From assembly GCA_002495625.1 (NCBI GenBank), contig DAGC01000002.1:172216-182029 (forward strand): 9,814 nt of DNA, given 5' to 3'. Within the stretch, counting starts at the first letter, position 1. Every line of letters starts with the position of its first letter. Source of the DNA: Methanobacterium sp. UBA375 (GTDB lineage: Archaea; Methanobacteriota; Methanobacteria; Methanobacteriales; Methanobacteriaceae). Of this stretch, positions 1 through 7,495 are shown piece by piece. The position numbers were made by a program, and so were the translations under genes. Under the pieces are notes generated by a model. It had not been told where the DNA came from. It made no database searches and saw only the letters and a program-made list of their open reading frames with translations.

Positions 1-546
1 TCATCACCAAAAAACCCTGAATCTGGAAAAGAATATACTCCTAAAGAAGGCCATGCTAAATCCCCTGGAATAGGTAAAGATAACTCCAACATCGCAGAAA
101 CCGGTTGCCTGATCCCTCAAAGCGAACCGGCAGATGAAGACGGTAAAATAACCAGGATGATAATTCTAGGTCCCTCAGCCGAGATTAGCAACACTGAACT
201 GGTGAGAAATCTCCATATGATGGAATTTCCACTCACCATTAAGACCACCTGTTACGGTGCTGCCATAAGCGGTGAAAAAGAGGACGTTGACGAGGCAATA
301 AAACGAATAAGAAAACTCGATCCCTACAACATATTCACCAAAGACCGGGGATTTCCACCAGGAGACCCCCGCAGATGCCGTGCTAAGAGAGGAGGTGCCA
401 GGGAAGGATTCCACCAACTGGAGAAGGAATTCGAACTCCTGGACGATGTAAGTAAAGCCCTTAAAAACCCCCGCAAGGTCAAGGTAAAAAAGGCGGAAAA
501 GATCTCACCAGAAGAATTTAAGAAGATAGCTCGCGAGTGCAAATAA
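1..546 (+). CDS. mmp6: Methanogenesis marker protein 6 (5' end outside the window)
   Basis: This is a member of the Mmp6 family, found only in organisms with methyl-coenzyme M reductase; its biochemical role is not established. The family core is visible: a TRMIILGPSAEIS strand near the start, a TTCYGAAISG segment, the highly conserved stretch FPPGDPRRCRAKRGGAREGF and then HQLE. The frame is open from base 1, and the 52 codons before the ATG at 157 contain no ATG, GTG or TTG and look coding. The ATG at 157 falls inside the conserved TRMIIL strand and has no good ribosome binding site, so I reject it as the start. The true start lies upstream of the window. The first 30 or so visible residues are rich in Ser, Pro, Lys and Gly and look like a flexible linker or extension, followed by a better ordered segment GCLIPQSEPADEDGKI. 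The family is confident; the N-terminus is unknown. Confidence 0.88.
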   Translation, partial: SSPKNPESGKEYTPKEGHAKSPGIGKDNSNIAETGCLIPQSEPADEDGKITRMIILGPSAEISNTELVRNLHMMEFPLTIKTTCYGAAISGEKEDVDEAIKRIRKLDPYNIFTKDRGFPPGDPRRCRAKRGGAREGFHQLEKEFELLDDVSKALKNPRKVKVKKAEKISPEEFKKIARECK

Positions 547-567
547 ATGTGTGAGAATAGTTTATCC

Positions 568-577
568 TTATAAAAAA
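568..577 (+). promoter_or_regulatory. Possible TATA box for the DUF2111-mmp5-mmp15 run
   Basis: The 66-base gap after mmp6 holds the AT-rich element CTTATAAAAA, about 25 bases upstream of the DUF2111 ribosome binding site. A start of transcription near 595-600 would leave a very short leader carrying the GAGGAGTG site. Position and composition suit an archaeal box A, but the whole gap is AT-rich, and read-through from mmp6 is equally possible. Confidence 0.35.
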
Positions 578-612
578 AATCATATAGAACCCATAAAAAG
601 AGGAGTGTTATT

Positions 613-993
613 ATGAAGTTAACTGCTTCTTCAACAGGAGAAGAAATAGAACCACTGGCCCTGGCCATACACCGGCTGGTAAATGAACTGCCCCTTACCA
701 TGCGCACCAAAAATTCCAAAGGCCTTCGATTAGAAGATGGTAAAGTGGTGGAGTACGATTACACCGGACCAGTCCTGGAAAAGGTAATAGAAAAAGGTGA
801 GAAGATCAGTGAAATACCCGAAACCGGGCCATACAAAGGAACACCTGTACAGGTGGTCCCCGTTATTGAGGAAGATGAAGTGGTGGCCGCTATAGGGGTG
901 GTGGATATTACCCAGGGAATTTACAGTGATATAAAGGAGATAACCAAAAGACCGCAGGAAGTGGATGAAGGTAAAAGGGGTGAGTTACGTTGA
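613..993 (+). CDS. DUF2111 family protein
   Basis: A 126-residue cysteine-free protein of the uncharacterised DUF2111 family, which I associate with methanogens. No signal peptide or membrane segment is visible, so it should be cytoplasmic. Residues 1-50 contain a predicted helix and the segment LPLTMRTKNSKGLRLEDGKV. Residues 76-101 (GTPVQVVPVIEEDEVVAAIGVVDIT) have the Gly and beta-strand pattern of small PAS/Cache-like ligand-sensing folds; that resemblance is my inference and not an assigned function. The ATG at 613 follows a good ribosome binding site, GAGGAGTG at 600-607. The stop codon overlaps the TTG start of mmp5 by four bases (TTGA), which implies translational coupling. Its place inside a run of marker genes suggests a job linked to MCR maturation or its control. 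Confidence 0.85.
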   Translation: MKLTASSTGEEIEPLALAIHRLVNELPLTMRTKNSKGLRLEDGKVVEYDYTGPVLEKVIEKGEKISEIPETGPYKGTPVQVVPVIEEDEVVAAIGVVDITQGIYSDIKEITKRPQEVDEGKRGELR

Positions 994-1428
994 AAGTAGC
1001 TATATTCCCACCAAACTCCATGATACTCGCTGATCTGGTGGAGCGCCGGGGTCATGAGCCACTAGTCATGCAGAGGCAGATAAGGAAAAAGGTAACATCC
1101 GCAGAGATAGATTCACCACCACTCAACATCACCGAGAAAGAACCCATCGAGGGTTTAAAATATGCTGCCATCGAGGTACCCTCTGGTGTGAGGGGTCGGA
1201 TGGCACTATTCGGTCCGCTCATCGAAGAGGCCGATGCCGCTATCATCATGGAAGACGCACCCTTCGGTTTTGGCTGTGTGGGATGTGCCAGAACCAATGA
1301 ACTGTGCATGTTCAACATCAGGAAGAGGAACATTCCAGTCCTGGAGGTCACCTACCCCACCAGTAGCGAGGAAACCATGGAACTGGTCAACAAGATAAAC
1401 GAATTTCTAGACAGCCTGGAGGATAAAA

Positions 1429-1436
<8 letters not shown>
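990..1436 (+). CDS. mmp5: Methanogenesis marker protein 5
   Basis: A 148-residue Mmp5-family protein, restricted to methanogens and relatives; its molecular role is not established. The N-terminus MKVAIFPPNSMILADLVERRGHEPL matches the way this family begins, with a Rossmann-like strand followed by a helix. Near residues 91-106 it carries GFGCVGCARTNELC, giving Cys96, Cys99 and Cys106, a possible metal or Fe-S site (inference). The start is TTG at 990. It is supported by a strong ribosome binding site, GGGGTGAG at 977-984, a short spacing, the four-base overlap with the preceding stop, and the family N-terminus. It overlaps mmp15 by eight bases at its 3' end. Close packing on both sides argues for co-translation with the DUF2111 protein and Mmp15 and possibly for a shared complex. 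Confidence 0.88.
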
Positions 1437-2664
<1,228 letters not shown>

Positions 2665-2697
2665 TAAATAAACGTAATTAATGAAAATGGGATAAAT

Positions 2698-3273
2698 ATG
2701 AAGGTAGAATGCTACGATGAAACTGGGGCGGAAGTCTACGACATGGTGGTAAGGCAGATACTCCAGGATCTACAGATTACCAGGGCAGTGAAGGATTTAA
2801 GGGTCTACGTAGATCCCAGAGAACCGGTGTTCATCATAGTGATAAGCTACGAGAAAACAGCCCCCCCAGTGAGATTACTGGACTTCGCGGAGTATGAAAA
2901 AAACAGGGAAGCAAACGAGGTTTTTTTGAAGATCAAGGATGAAACCTACCTTCCAGAACTATTAGCCGCATTATGGGAGACTGAAGGAAGGAATAAGGTG
3001 CATCAATCCAGCAGATACGAGGTTATAGTGGATGATCCCCGTACCGATATTAAAAATATGGTGGTGCACAACCCCGAAGAGGACCTGCGGAAGAAAATAT
3101 ACGATGCCCTGTTTAGAATAATTCCTGAGGGTTTACGGGTGGTGGATCACTACTCAGAAGGTAACTATATAGCTCTTACAGCTTCTGATGAGACTATAAA
3201 GGATGAATGGCTCCAGAAGACCCAGGAAATCATAAAGGATATGAAGGCTTCGGAAAATAGATACAAAGTCTAA
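2698..3273 (+). CDS. mmp17: Methanogenesis marker protein 17, MCR activation component
   Basis: A 191-residue Mmp17-family protein beginning MKVECYDETGAEVYDMVV, a little under the usual family length of about 190. Published work, as I recall it, places Mmp17 with McrC, Mmp3, Mmp7 and the ATPase A2 in the complex that reduces the nickel of cofactor F430 and so activates methyl-coenzyme M reductase in the cytoplasm. The only cysteine is Cys5, so it is unlikely to hold a cluster alone. The sequence alternates strands and helices and includes the segment ALFRIIPEGLRVVDHYSEGNY in the last third. The ATG at 2698 has a moderate ribosome binding site, TGGGAT, four bases upstream. It lies 33 bases after mmp15 with no obvious promoter between them, so it probably belongs to the same transcript. 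Confidence 0.88.
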   Translation: MKVECYDETGAEVYDMVVRQILQDLQITRAVKDLRVYVDPREPVFIIVISYEKTAPPVRLLDFAEYEKNREANEVFLKIKDETYLPELLAALWETEGRNKVHQSSRYEVIVDDPRTDIKNMVVHNPEEDLRKKIYDALFRIIPEGLRVVDHYSEGNYIALTASDETIKDEWLQKTQEIIKDMKASENRYKV

Positions 3274-3300
3274 AACGAAAAAGTATTATTACTCCCGAAC

Positions 3301-3314
3301 TAATATATTATATT
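3301..3314 (+). promoter_or_regulatory. Candidate TATA box for the nifB-like gene
   Basis: The 120 bases between mmp17 and the radical SAM gene contain TAATATATTATATT, a good archaeal box A. Transcription would start near 3325-3340 and leave a leader of about 55-70 bases. This gap is much wider than those inside the marker run, so the gene can probably be transcribed separately. Confidence 0.45.
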
Positions 3315-3393
3315 ACTCTTAAAAACAAAATCAAGTAACATTCATCTACATTATTTAACGTATGAATAAGCTGAGGATGGAGGAAAAAATATA

Positions 3394-4245
3394 ATGAACG
3401 AATCCAAATTCGCCCATTTAACCAAGGTACACCCTTGCTTTAACGAGAAAATGCATGATAAAGTGGGACGGATACATGTCCCCATCGCTCCTAAGTGTAA
3501 CATCCAGTGTAACTTCTGCACCCGGGAGATAAACAAATGTGAGATGAGGCCGGGGGTAGCGTCCTGTATAATGAGCGTGGAAGATGCCATCGCACACGTG
3601 AATAAGGTGACCAAGGAAATGCCCATATCCGTGGTAGGAGTGGCCGGTCCAGGTGACGCCCTGTTCAACCCGGAGACCTTCCAGTTCTTCCGGGAGATGG
3701 ATGTAAGACATCCCGAACTCATAAAATGTATAAGTACCAATGGACTGCTTTTACCCGATAAAGCGGATGAACTGGCCGAGATCAACATAAACAGTATCAC
3801 CGTAACTGTAAACGCCATAGACCCGGAGATAGGTAAGGAAATCTATTCCTTAGCCATACATCACGGTAAAGTCTACGATAAAGAGGAAGCCTTCGATGTG
3901 ATATCCAAGAATCAACTGGAGGGCATAAAGCTCATCGCAGAAAAGGACATCGTGGTCAAGGTAAACAGCGTCCTGATACCCGGATTAAACGATGAACACA
4001 TAGTGGATATCGCCCGGAAAGTCAAAGCCCAGGGCGCATCACTGATGAATGTAATCCCACTCATCCCACTCTACAAATTTAAAGACACACCAAAACCAGA
4101 CTGTATGTCACTGAGTACGGTGAGAGACGCCGTTGAAGAGATAATGCCTGTATTCCGGGCCTGTACCCAGTGCCGTGCCGATGCCTATGGTGTGCCTGGA
4201 AGAGAAGATAAGCACCTGGACCTCACTCCAGCCAGTCACTACTGA
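3394..4245 (+). CDS. nifB: NifB-type radical SAM protein (nitrogenase-cluster carbide synthase)
   Basis: A 283-residue radical SAM enzyme of the NifB class. NifB uses S-adenosylmethionine to insert a carbide and fuse two 4Fe-4S units into the 8Fe-9S-C precursor (NifB-co, L-cluster). Diagnostic motifs are present in order: HPC with Cys15, His28 (RIHVP), the radical SAM triad Cys35, Cys39 and Cys42 (CNIQCNFC), an E-x-RPGV motif at 50-55, AGPGDAL (85-90), Cys112 in KCISTNGL, VNSVLIPGLNDEH (190-202), and the terminal CTQCRADAYGVPG (Cys257, Cys260), a NifB hallmark. These cover the ligands for the SAM cluster and the two substrate clusters. There is no C-terminal NifX domain, as usual in methanogens. 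Extra cysteines lie at 49 and 58. A GGAGG site at 3379-3383 precedes the ATG. The neighbours are MCR-activation markers, not nif genes, which suggests a role outside nitrogen fixation. Confidence 0.88.
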   Translation: MNESKFAHLTKVHPCFNEKMHDKVGRIHVPIAPKCNIQCNFCTREINKCEMRPGVASCIMSVEDAIAHVNKVTKEMPISVVGVAGPGDALFNPETFQFFREMDVRHPELIKCISTNGLLLPDKADELAEININSITVTVNAIDPEIGKEIYSLAIHHGKVYDKEEAFDVISKNQLEGIKLIAEKDIVVKVNSVLIPGLNDEHIVDIARKVKAQGASLMNVIPLIPLYKFKDTPKPDCMSLSTVRDAVEEIMPVFRACTQCRADAYGVPGREDKHLDLTPASHY

Positions 4246-4251
4246 AAACCA

Positions 4252-4263
4252 TTTTTTATTTTT
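4252..4263 (+). terminator. Oligo-T terminator after nifB
   Basis: Seven bases after the nifB stop there is a T6 run, then A, then T5. Archaeal polymerases terminate at such T-rich tracts without needing a hairpin, and none is visible here. It separates nifB from mtnA. Confidence 0.45.
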
Positions 4264-4312
4264 ACAAACTATTTTATTTCCTCTATATTTAATCTATCTG
4301 AGGTAAAATTCC

Positions 4313-5254
4313 ATGAAAACACTGTACTTTAAAGATAACCACCTGTTCATACTGGATCAGACCAAGTTGCCGTCGGGGGTAACCTACTTTGAATGTGAAA
4401 CCTACCAGGACGTTATCCACACCATAAAAACCCTGATGGTGAGGGGCGCCCCGGCTATAGGGGTGGCCGCTGCATTCGGCATGGCCCTGGCTGAACAAGC
4501 AGGTGAAAACCTGGAAAAAGTGGCCGAGGATATTAAAGCCGCCCGGCCCACTGCAGTGAACCTGTTCTGGGCAGTCGACCGGATACTGGAAGCCAAATCA
4601 GCAGGGAGATCTGCCCTGGATGAGGCACTCTTGATGTTTGATGAGGACATCCATACCAATAAGGCTCTGGGAAGGAACGGTGCCCAGGTGATAGATGATG
4701 GAGATACTATATTAACCCACTGCAATGCTGGGGCACTGGCCTGTGTAGATTATGGAACTGCTTTGGGAGTTATCAGAGCGGCAGTAGAAGAGGGTAAGAA
4801 TATCTCCGTAGTTTGTGATGAGACTAGGCCGGTCTGCCAAGGAGCCCGCCTGAGTGTCTTTGAAATGCAGGAAGAAGGAATACCAGTCAAGTTAATCGTG
4901 GACAGTGCCGCGGGAAGACTAATGCAGGAAGGTAAAATAGATAAAGTGATTGTAGGGGCTGATCGAGTGGCCCGAGGTGGTGTGGCCAACAAGATCGGTT
5001 CTTTAATGGTGGCACTGGCAGCCAAACGATTTAACGTCCCCTTCTATGTGGCAGCACCCAAAAGCACCTTCGATGAGGATATCTCTATTTTTGATGTGGA
5101 AATAGAAGAAAGAGATCCAAACGAAGTTTTATATTATGGGGAGTGTCGAGTTGCACCGGAGGGGACAGAAGTGGAAAATCCCGCTTTTGATATCGTTCCC
5201 TCAGACCTTATAACCGGTATAATAACTGAAGATGGGATTTTGGATCCGATTTAA
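4313..5254 (+). CDS. mtnA: S-methyl-5-thioribose-1-phosphate isomerase
   Basis: A 313-residue member of the MtnA branch of the eIF2B-alpha-like isomerases. It interconverts methylthioribose-1-phosphate and methylthioribulose-1-phosphate during salvage of methylthioadenosine. Diagnostic segments are VRGAPAIGVAAAFG (43-56), RPTAVNLFWAVDR (78-90), THCNAGALA with the catalytic Cys137, DETRPVCQGARL (169-180), GADRVARGGVANKIG with the catalytic Asp217, FYVAAPKSTFD (244-254), and ENPAFDIVPSDLITG (288-302). Such genes are often mislabelled as translation initiation factor 2B; RGAPAIG and RPTAVNLFW favour MtnA over ribose-1,5-bisphosphate isomerase. At 313 residues it is on the short side for MtnA. 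The ATG at 4313 follows GAGGT at 4301-4305. TATA-like stretches near 4266-4279 and 4283-4292 could serve as its promoter, but I cannot choose between them. It precedes the uracil glycosylase gene by 29 bases. Confidence 0.9.
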   Translation: MKTLYFKDNHLFILDQTKLPSGVTYFECETYQDVIHTIKTLMVRGAPAIGVAAAFGMALAEQAGENLEKVAEDIKAARPTAVNLFWAVDRILEAKSAGRSALDEALLMFDEDIHTNKALGRNGAQVIDDGDTILTHCNAGALACVDYGTALGVIRAAVEEGKNISVVCDETRPVCQGARLSVFEMQEEGIPVKLIVDSAAGRLMQEGKIDKVIVGADRVARGGVANKIGSLMVALAAKRFNVPFYVAAPKSTFDEDISIFDVEIEERDPNEVLYYGECRVAPEGTEVENPAFDIVPSDLITGIITEDGILDPI

Positions 5255-5283
5255 TGGTTAATTAATTCTAGGGGATGCTTTAA

Positions 5284-5829
5284 ATTATTAAACTCAAACA
5301 ACTCTGTAAAATAGCCAGTAACTGCACCGAATGTCCCTTAAGTGCAAACAGAACCAATGTAGTTTTTGGAGAAGGACCCGAAGACGCGAAAATAATGCTG
5401 GTAGGCGAAGCTCCCGGTGAAAAAGAAGATCAAACCGGAAAACCTTTCATAGGTCGCTCCGGTAGACTGTTAACCGATATTATAACTGAATCAGGGATGG
5501 ATCGACGCGATATCTATATCACATCCATCGTAAAATGCAGACCAGAAAATAATAGATTGCCCAGGAAATTAGAATACACCACCTGTATAGGTCTCTATTT
5601 AAATAAACAAATCGACTTAATAAACCCCAAAATCATTGGATTACTTGGTAACAGTGCTATTTATGCTTTAATCGGTAAAAAGAATGTTACTCAGATTCAT
5701 GGAAATGTCTATGAAGTTGATGGTAGAAAATATATGGCTCTTTTCCATCCGGCAGCGGCTGTACGCTTCCGTAAATTAATCCCCCAGCTAGAAGAGGACA
5801 TGTTAAAGCTTAAGAATTTAATTGACTGA
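5284..5829 (+). CDS. Family 4 (Fe-S) uracil-DNA glycosylase, apparent ATT start
   Basis: Removes uracil from DNA as the first step of base excision repair. Numbered from an ATT codon at 5284, the 182-codon frame (181 residues plus stop) has Cys14, Cys17, Cys85 and Cys101, the spacing of the 4Fe-4S ligands that I recall for the Archaeoglobus enzyme. Other family signs are the active-site block GEAPGEKEDQTGKPFIGRSG (41-60), TSIVKCRP (80-87), IGLLGNSA, and the HPAA motif at 155-158. No ATG, GTG or TTG lies in frame between the stop at 5281-5283 and the ATG at 5395. Starting at 5395 would discard two cluster cysteines and the conserved N-terminus. A ribosome binding site, AGGGGAT at 5270-5276, is well placed for 5284. 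ATT at 5287 is an alternative. If ATT does not initiate, the gene has lost its start. It probably shares a transcript with mtnA. Confidence 0.82.
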   Translation: MIKLKQLCKIASNCTECPLSANRTNVVFGEGPEDAKIMLVGEAPGEKEDQTGKPFIGRSGRLLTDIITESGMDRRDIYITSIVKCRPENNRLPRKLEYTTCIGLYLNKQIDLINPKIIGLLGNSAIYALIGKKNVTQIHGNVYEVDGRKYMALFHPAAAVRFRKLIPQLEEDMLKLKNLID

Positions 5830-5862
5830 AAAATAAAGACTATTGAGTTTAGAAGTTCAATA
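5829..5862. terminator. Convergent terminator region
   Basis: The 53 bases between the two convergent stops carry a small inverted repeat, TATTGA at 5841-5846 and TCAATA at 5857-5862, which could form a weak six-pair stem. On the minus strand a T-rich run (CTTTATTTTTC, about 5828-5838) follows and could end the TPR transcript. Confidence 0.3.
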
Positions 5863-5882
5863 TGGTCTAAGTTACTTTCTTT

Positions 5883-6467
5883 CTAAGTTAATCCCTTTGA
5901 TAGTTCTTCTTTAGCCTTCCAGGCAGCTTCATATCCTGGTTTAATCTCTAAAGCCTTTTCTAGTGATTTTTTGGCTTCATCTAAATTTCCTATCTCCTTA
6001 TATGCCATGCCTTTATTGTACCAGCCCTCTGCATTTTCCGGGTCTATCTCTGTTACTTTATTAAAACATTCCAGTGCTTCCTCAAATCGTTTAAGCTCAC
6101 TAAGGGTAATTCCTTTATTTATCAGGACCAGGGTATGCTCGGGATAGGATTCCAATACATCATCAAAACAGATAAGTGCCTCTTTATAATCTCCCAGTTT
6201 CCTCAGTGATATGCCCTTATTTACCAGGGCCAGTGTAAATTCTGGATCGAACTTAATTGCCTCATCAAAGGAGGCCACTGCTTCACTGTACCTCCCCAGC
6301 CTTTCCAAGAGCAAGCCCCTGGTATTCCAGGCGATCTCAGATTTCGGTTCCAGCTCTATCGCCTTATCGAAACACTCTAATGCCTCTTCATACCGGCTTT
6401 TTTGGGTGAGTTCCACACCCTTTTTGTACCATGAGTTGGCGTTCCGGAACCGATCCCTGAATCCCAT
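5883..6467 (-). CDS. Tetratricopeptide repeat protein, five TPRs
   Basis: A 194-residue protein built almost wholly of 34-residue TPR units, at residues 10-43, 44-77, 78-111, 112-145 and 146-179, with a short capping helix to the end. Each unit shows the expected pattern: W or hydrophobic at position 4, G at 8, Y/F/L at 17, A at 20 and P near 32, as in AWNTRGLLLERLGRYSEAVA. The array forms a right-handed superhelix that binds peptides or protein partners, so this is an adaptor; its partner cannot be read from sequence. There is no signal peptide or membrane segment. The first nine residues (MGFRDRFRN) are basic. The ATG at 6467 is preceded by GGAAGATGAT. It begins 28 bases after the CPBP protease stop and so is probably on the same transcript. 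Methanogens carry many such proteins, and function does not follow from similarity. Confidence 0.88.
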   Translation of the reverse strand: MGFRDRFRNANSWYKKGVELTQKSRYEEALECFDKAIELEPKSEIAWNTRGLLLERLGRYSEAVASFDEAIKFDPEFTLALVNKGISLRKLGDYKEALICFDDVLESYPEHTLVLINKGITLSELKRFEEALECFNKVTEIDPENAEGWYNKGMAYKEIGNLDEAKKSLEKALEIKPGYEAAWKAKEELSKGLT

Positions 6468-6495
6468 TTATATCATCTTCCATTACGAAATCTAA

Positions 6496-7425
6496 TTATT
6501 TCCCTTCCACAGAGTTATCCCGCCGGAATAATCGGAACACATCCTCCTTTTTACCCCAGAAAATGATAACCAGCAAAATCAGGCCAAAAATAGCAATTCC
6601 CAACGTATCTATCACCGGGTCGGGTGAAGACAGGCTGGTGAACAGGGAGGGCATGTTAAGCCCCATGTCCTCTGGATGGCTGACTATTACGGTGGCGAAG
6701 ATGTTGTTAAATATATGAACCCCCATGGCAGTCTCCAGACCATTTTCACCCAGGGTAATGATACCCAGTGTAAAACCCAGAATAAAAGCCTGTAATACGA
6801 GATCAACACTCAATATGGTGTAGGATCCGTTAAAATAATGGGGTAGTGAAAATATCAGCGAGGTAACTATTAAGAGTATCACTGGTTTTTTGGTCAAAAG
6901 TCCCAATCCCTGCATCAGGTATCCCCGGAAAAATAGTTCTTCGAAGGATGCCTGTACCGGGAATATCAGGAGACTTAGAACCAGTATTAAAATGAAAGGG
7001 TTTAGATTAAAGTTAAATTTTAAACTGCCGGGATCAAGTATCAGGGATAGGACTAAACTTAGGCTAAGCAGGGCAAACCAGGCCAAACCACCCTTCCAGA
7101 ACCTCTTCCAGTTGAATCTGGATTTGGTGGTAACCAGTGAAAGGAATTTTCTCTGGTGTATATAACGCACTCCAATGTAGAGGAAGAAGAATGAAATCAC
7201 GTATGTAATGGCAATAAATAACATGAATATCAGAGGATTCGACGTGAAATTCTCCACTAAATAACTTGCATCAAATCCCTGAGTCAAAAGATAGGTCATG
7301 AAAAAAATGCCTATCATAATTCCCAGAATGATAGGGGCTCCCCAGATCAGGATGATGGTGAAGAAGTACCTCCAGAAGTTGTTTTCACCCGGGTAAACAT
7401 TGTCTAAAAAGGGTATTCTTGACAT
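6496..7425 (-). CDS. CPBP-family intramembrane metalloprotease
   Basis: A 309-residue polytopic membrane protein of the CPBP family (CAAX protease and bacteriocin-processing, Abi). The three catalytic motifs are intact: EELFFR with Glu162, Glu163 and Arg167; FSLPH with Phe192 and His196; and HIFNN with His237 and Asn241. About eight hydrophobic segments flank them, near residues 20-48, 64-86, 112-130, 142-158, 181-196, 205-225, 230-249 and 272-290. The C-terminus is basic and soluble (WGKKEDVFRLFRR). Family members cleave within or near the membrane; some archaeal ones may process prenylated proteins or confer self-immunity, and the substrate here is unknown. I chose ATG at 7425, with AAAGGA upstream, over an in-frame TTG at 7455, because a TATA-like box at 7477-7486 would place the transcript start almost on that TTG. 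It is followed closely by the TPR gene. Confidence 0.87.
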   Translation of the reverse strand: MSRIPFLDNVYPGENNFWRYFFTIILIWGAPIILGIMIGIFFMTYLLTQGFDASYLVENFTSNPLIFMLFIAITYVISFFFLYIGVRYIHQRKFLSLVTTKSRFNWKRFWKGGLAWFALLSLSLVLSLILDPGSLKFNFNLNPFILILVLSLLIFPVQASFEELFFRGYLMQGLGLLTKKPVILLIVTSLIFSLPHYFNGSYTILSVDLVLQAFILGFTLGIITLGENGLETAMGVHIFNNIFATVIVSHPEDMGLNMPSLFTSLSSPDPVIDTLGIAIFGLILLVIIFWGKKEDVFRLFRRDNSVEGK

Positions 7426-7476
7426 AATATTTTCCTTTTGCTTCTTATTATACAAAAGTATTCTATTACAAACACA

Positions 7477-7486
7477 GTTATATAAA
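7477..7486 (-). promoter_or_regulatory. TATA box for the CPBP-TPR gene pair
   Basis: On the minus strand this reads TTTATATAAC, close to the archaeal box A consensus. It sits between the trm5 stop and the CPBP start. A transcript start about 25 bases downstream, near 7455, leaves a leader of about 30 bases before the ATG at 7425. Confidence 0.5.
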
Positions 7487-7495
7487 TTGATTTTT

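Noticed and set aside
157..159. ATG as the start of mmp6
   Set aside because: It falls within the conserved TRMIIL strand, has no clear ribosome binding site, and the frame stays open and coding-like to base 1.
3362..3394. Ten-codon ORF (MNKLRMEEKI) before nifB with a TAATG overlap
   Set aside because: It has no ribosome binding site and merely contains the purine-rich site of nifB; most likely chance, though a leader peptide cannot be excluded.
3394..4245. Reading nifB as evidence for a nitrogen-fixation operon
   Set aside because: No structural or accessory nif gene is next to it, and NifB occurs in methanogens that do not fix nitrogen.
4313..5254. Translation initiation factor 2B label for the isomerase gene
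   Set aside because: RGAPAIG, RPTAVNLFW, THCNAG and GADR identify the MtnA isomerase branch with both catalytic residues.
7453..7455. TTG as the CPBP protease start
   Set aside because: It would coincide with the expected transcript start set by the TATA box, has no ribosome binding site, and adds a polar stretch before a normal N-terminus.
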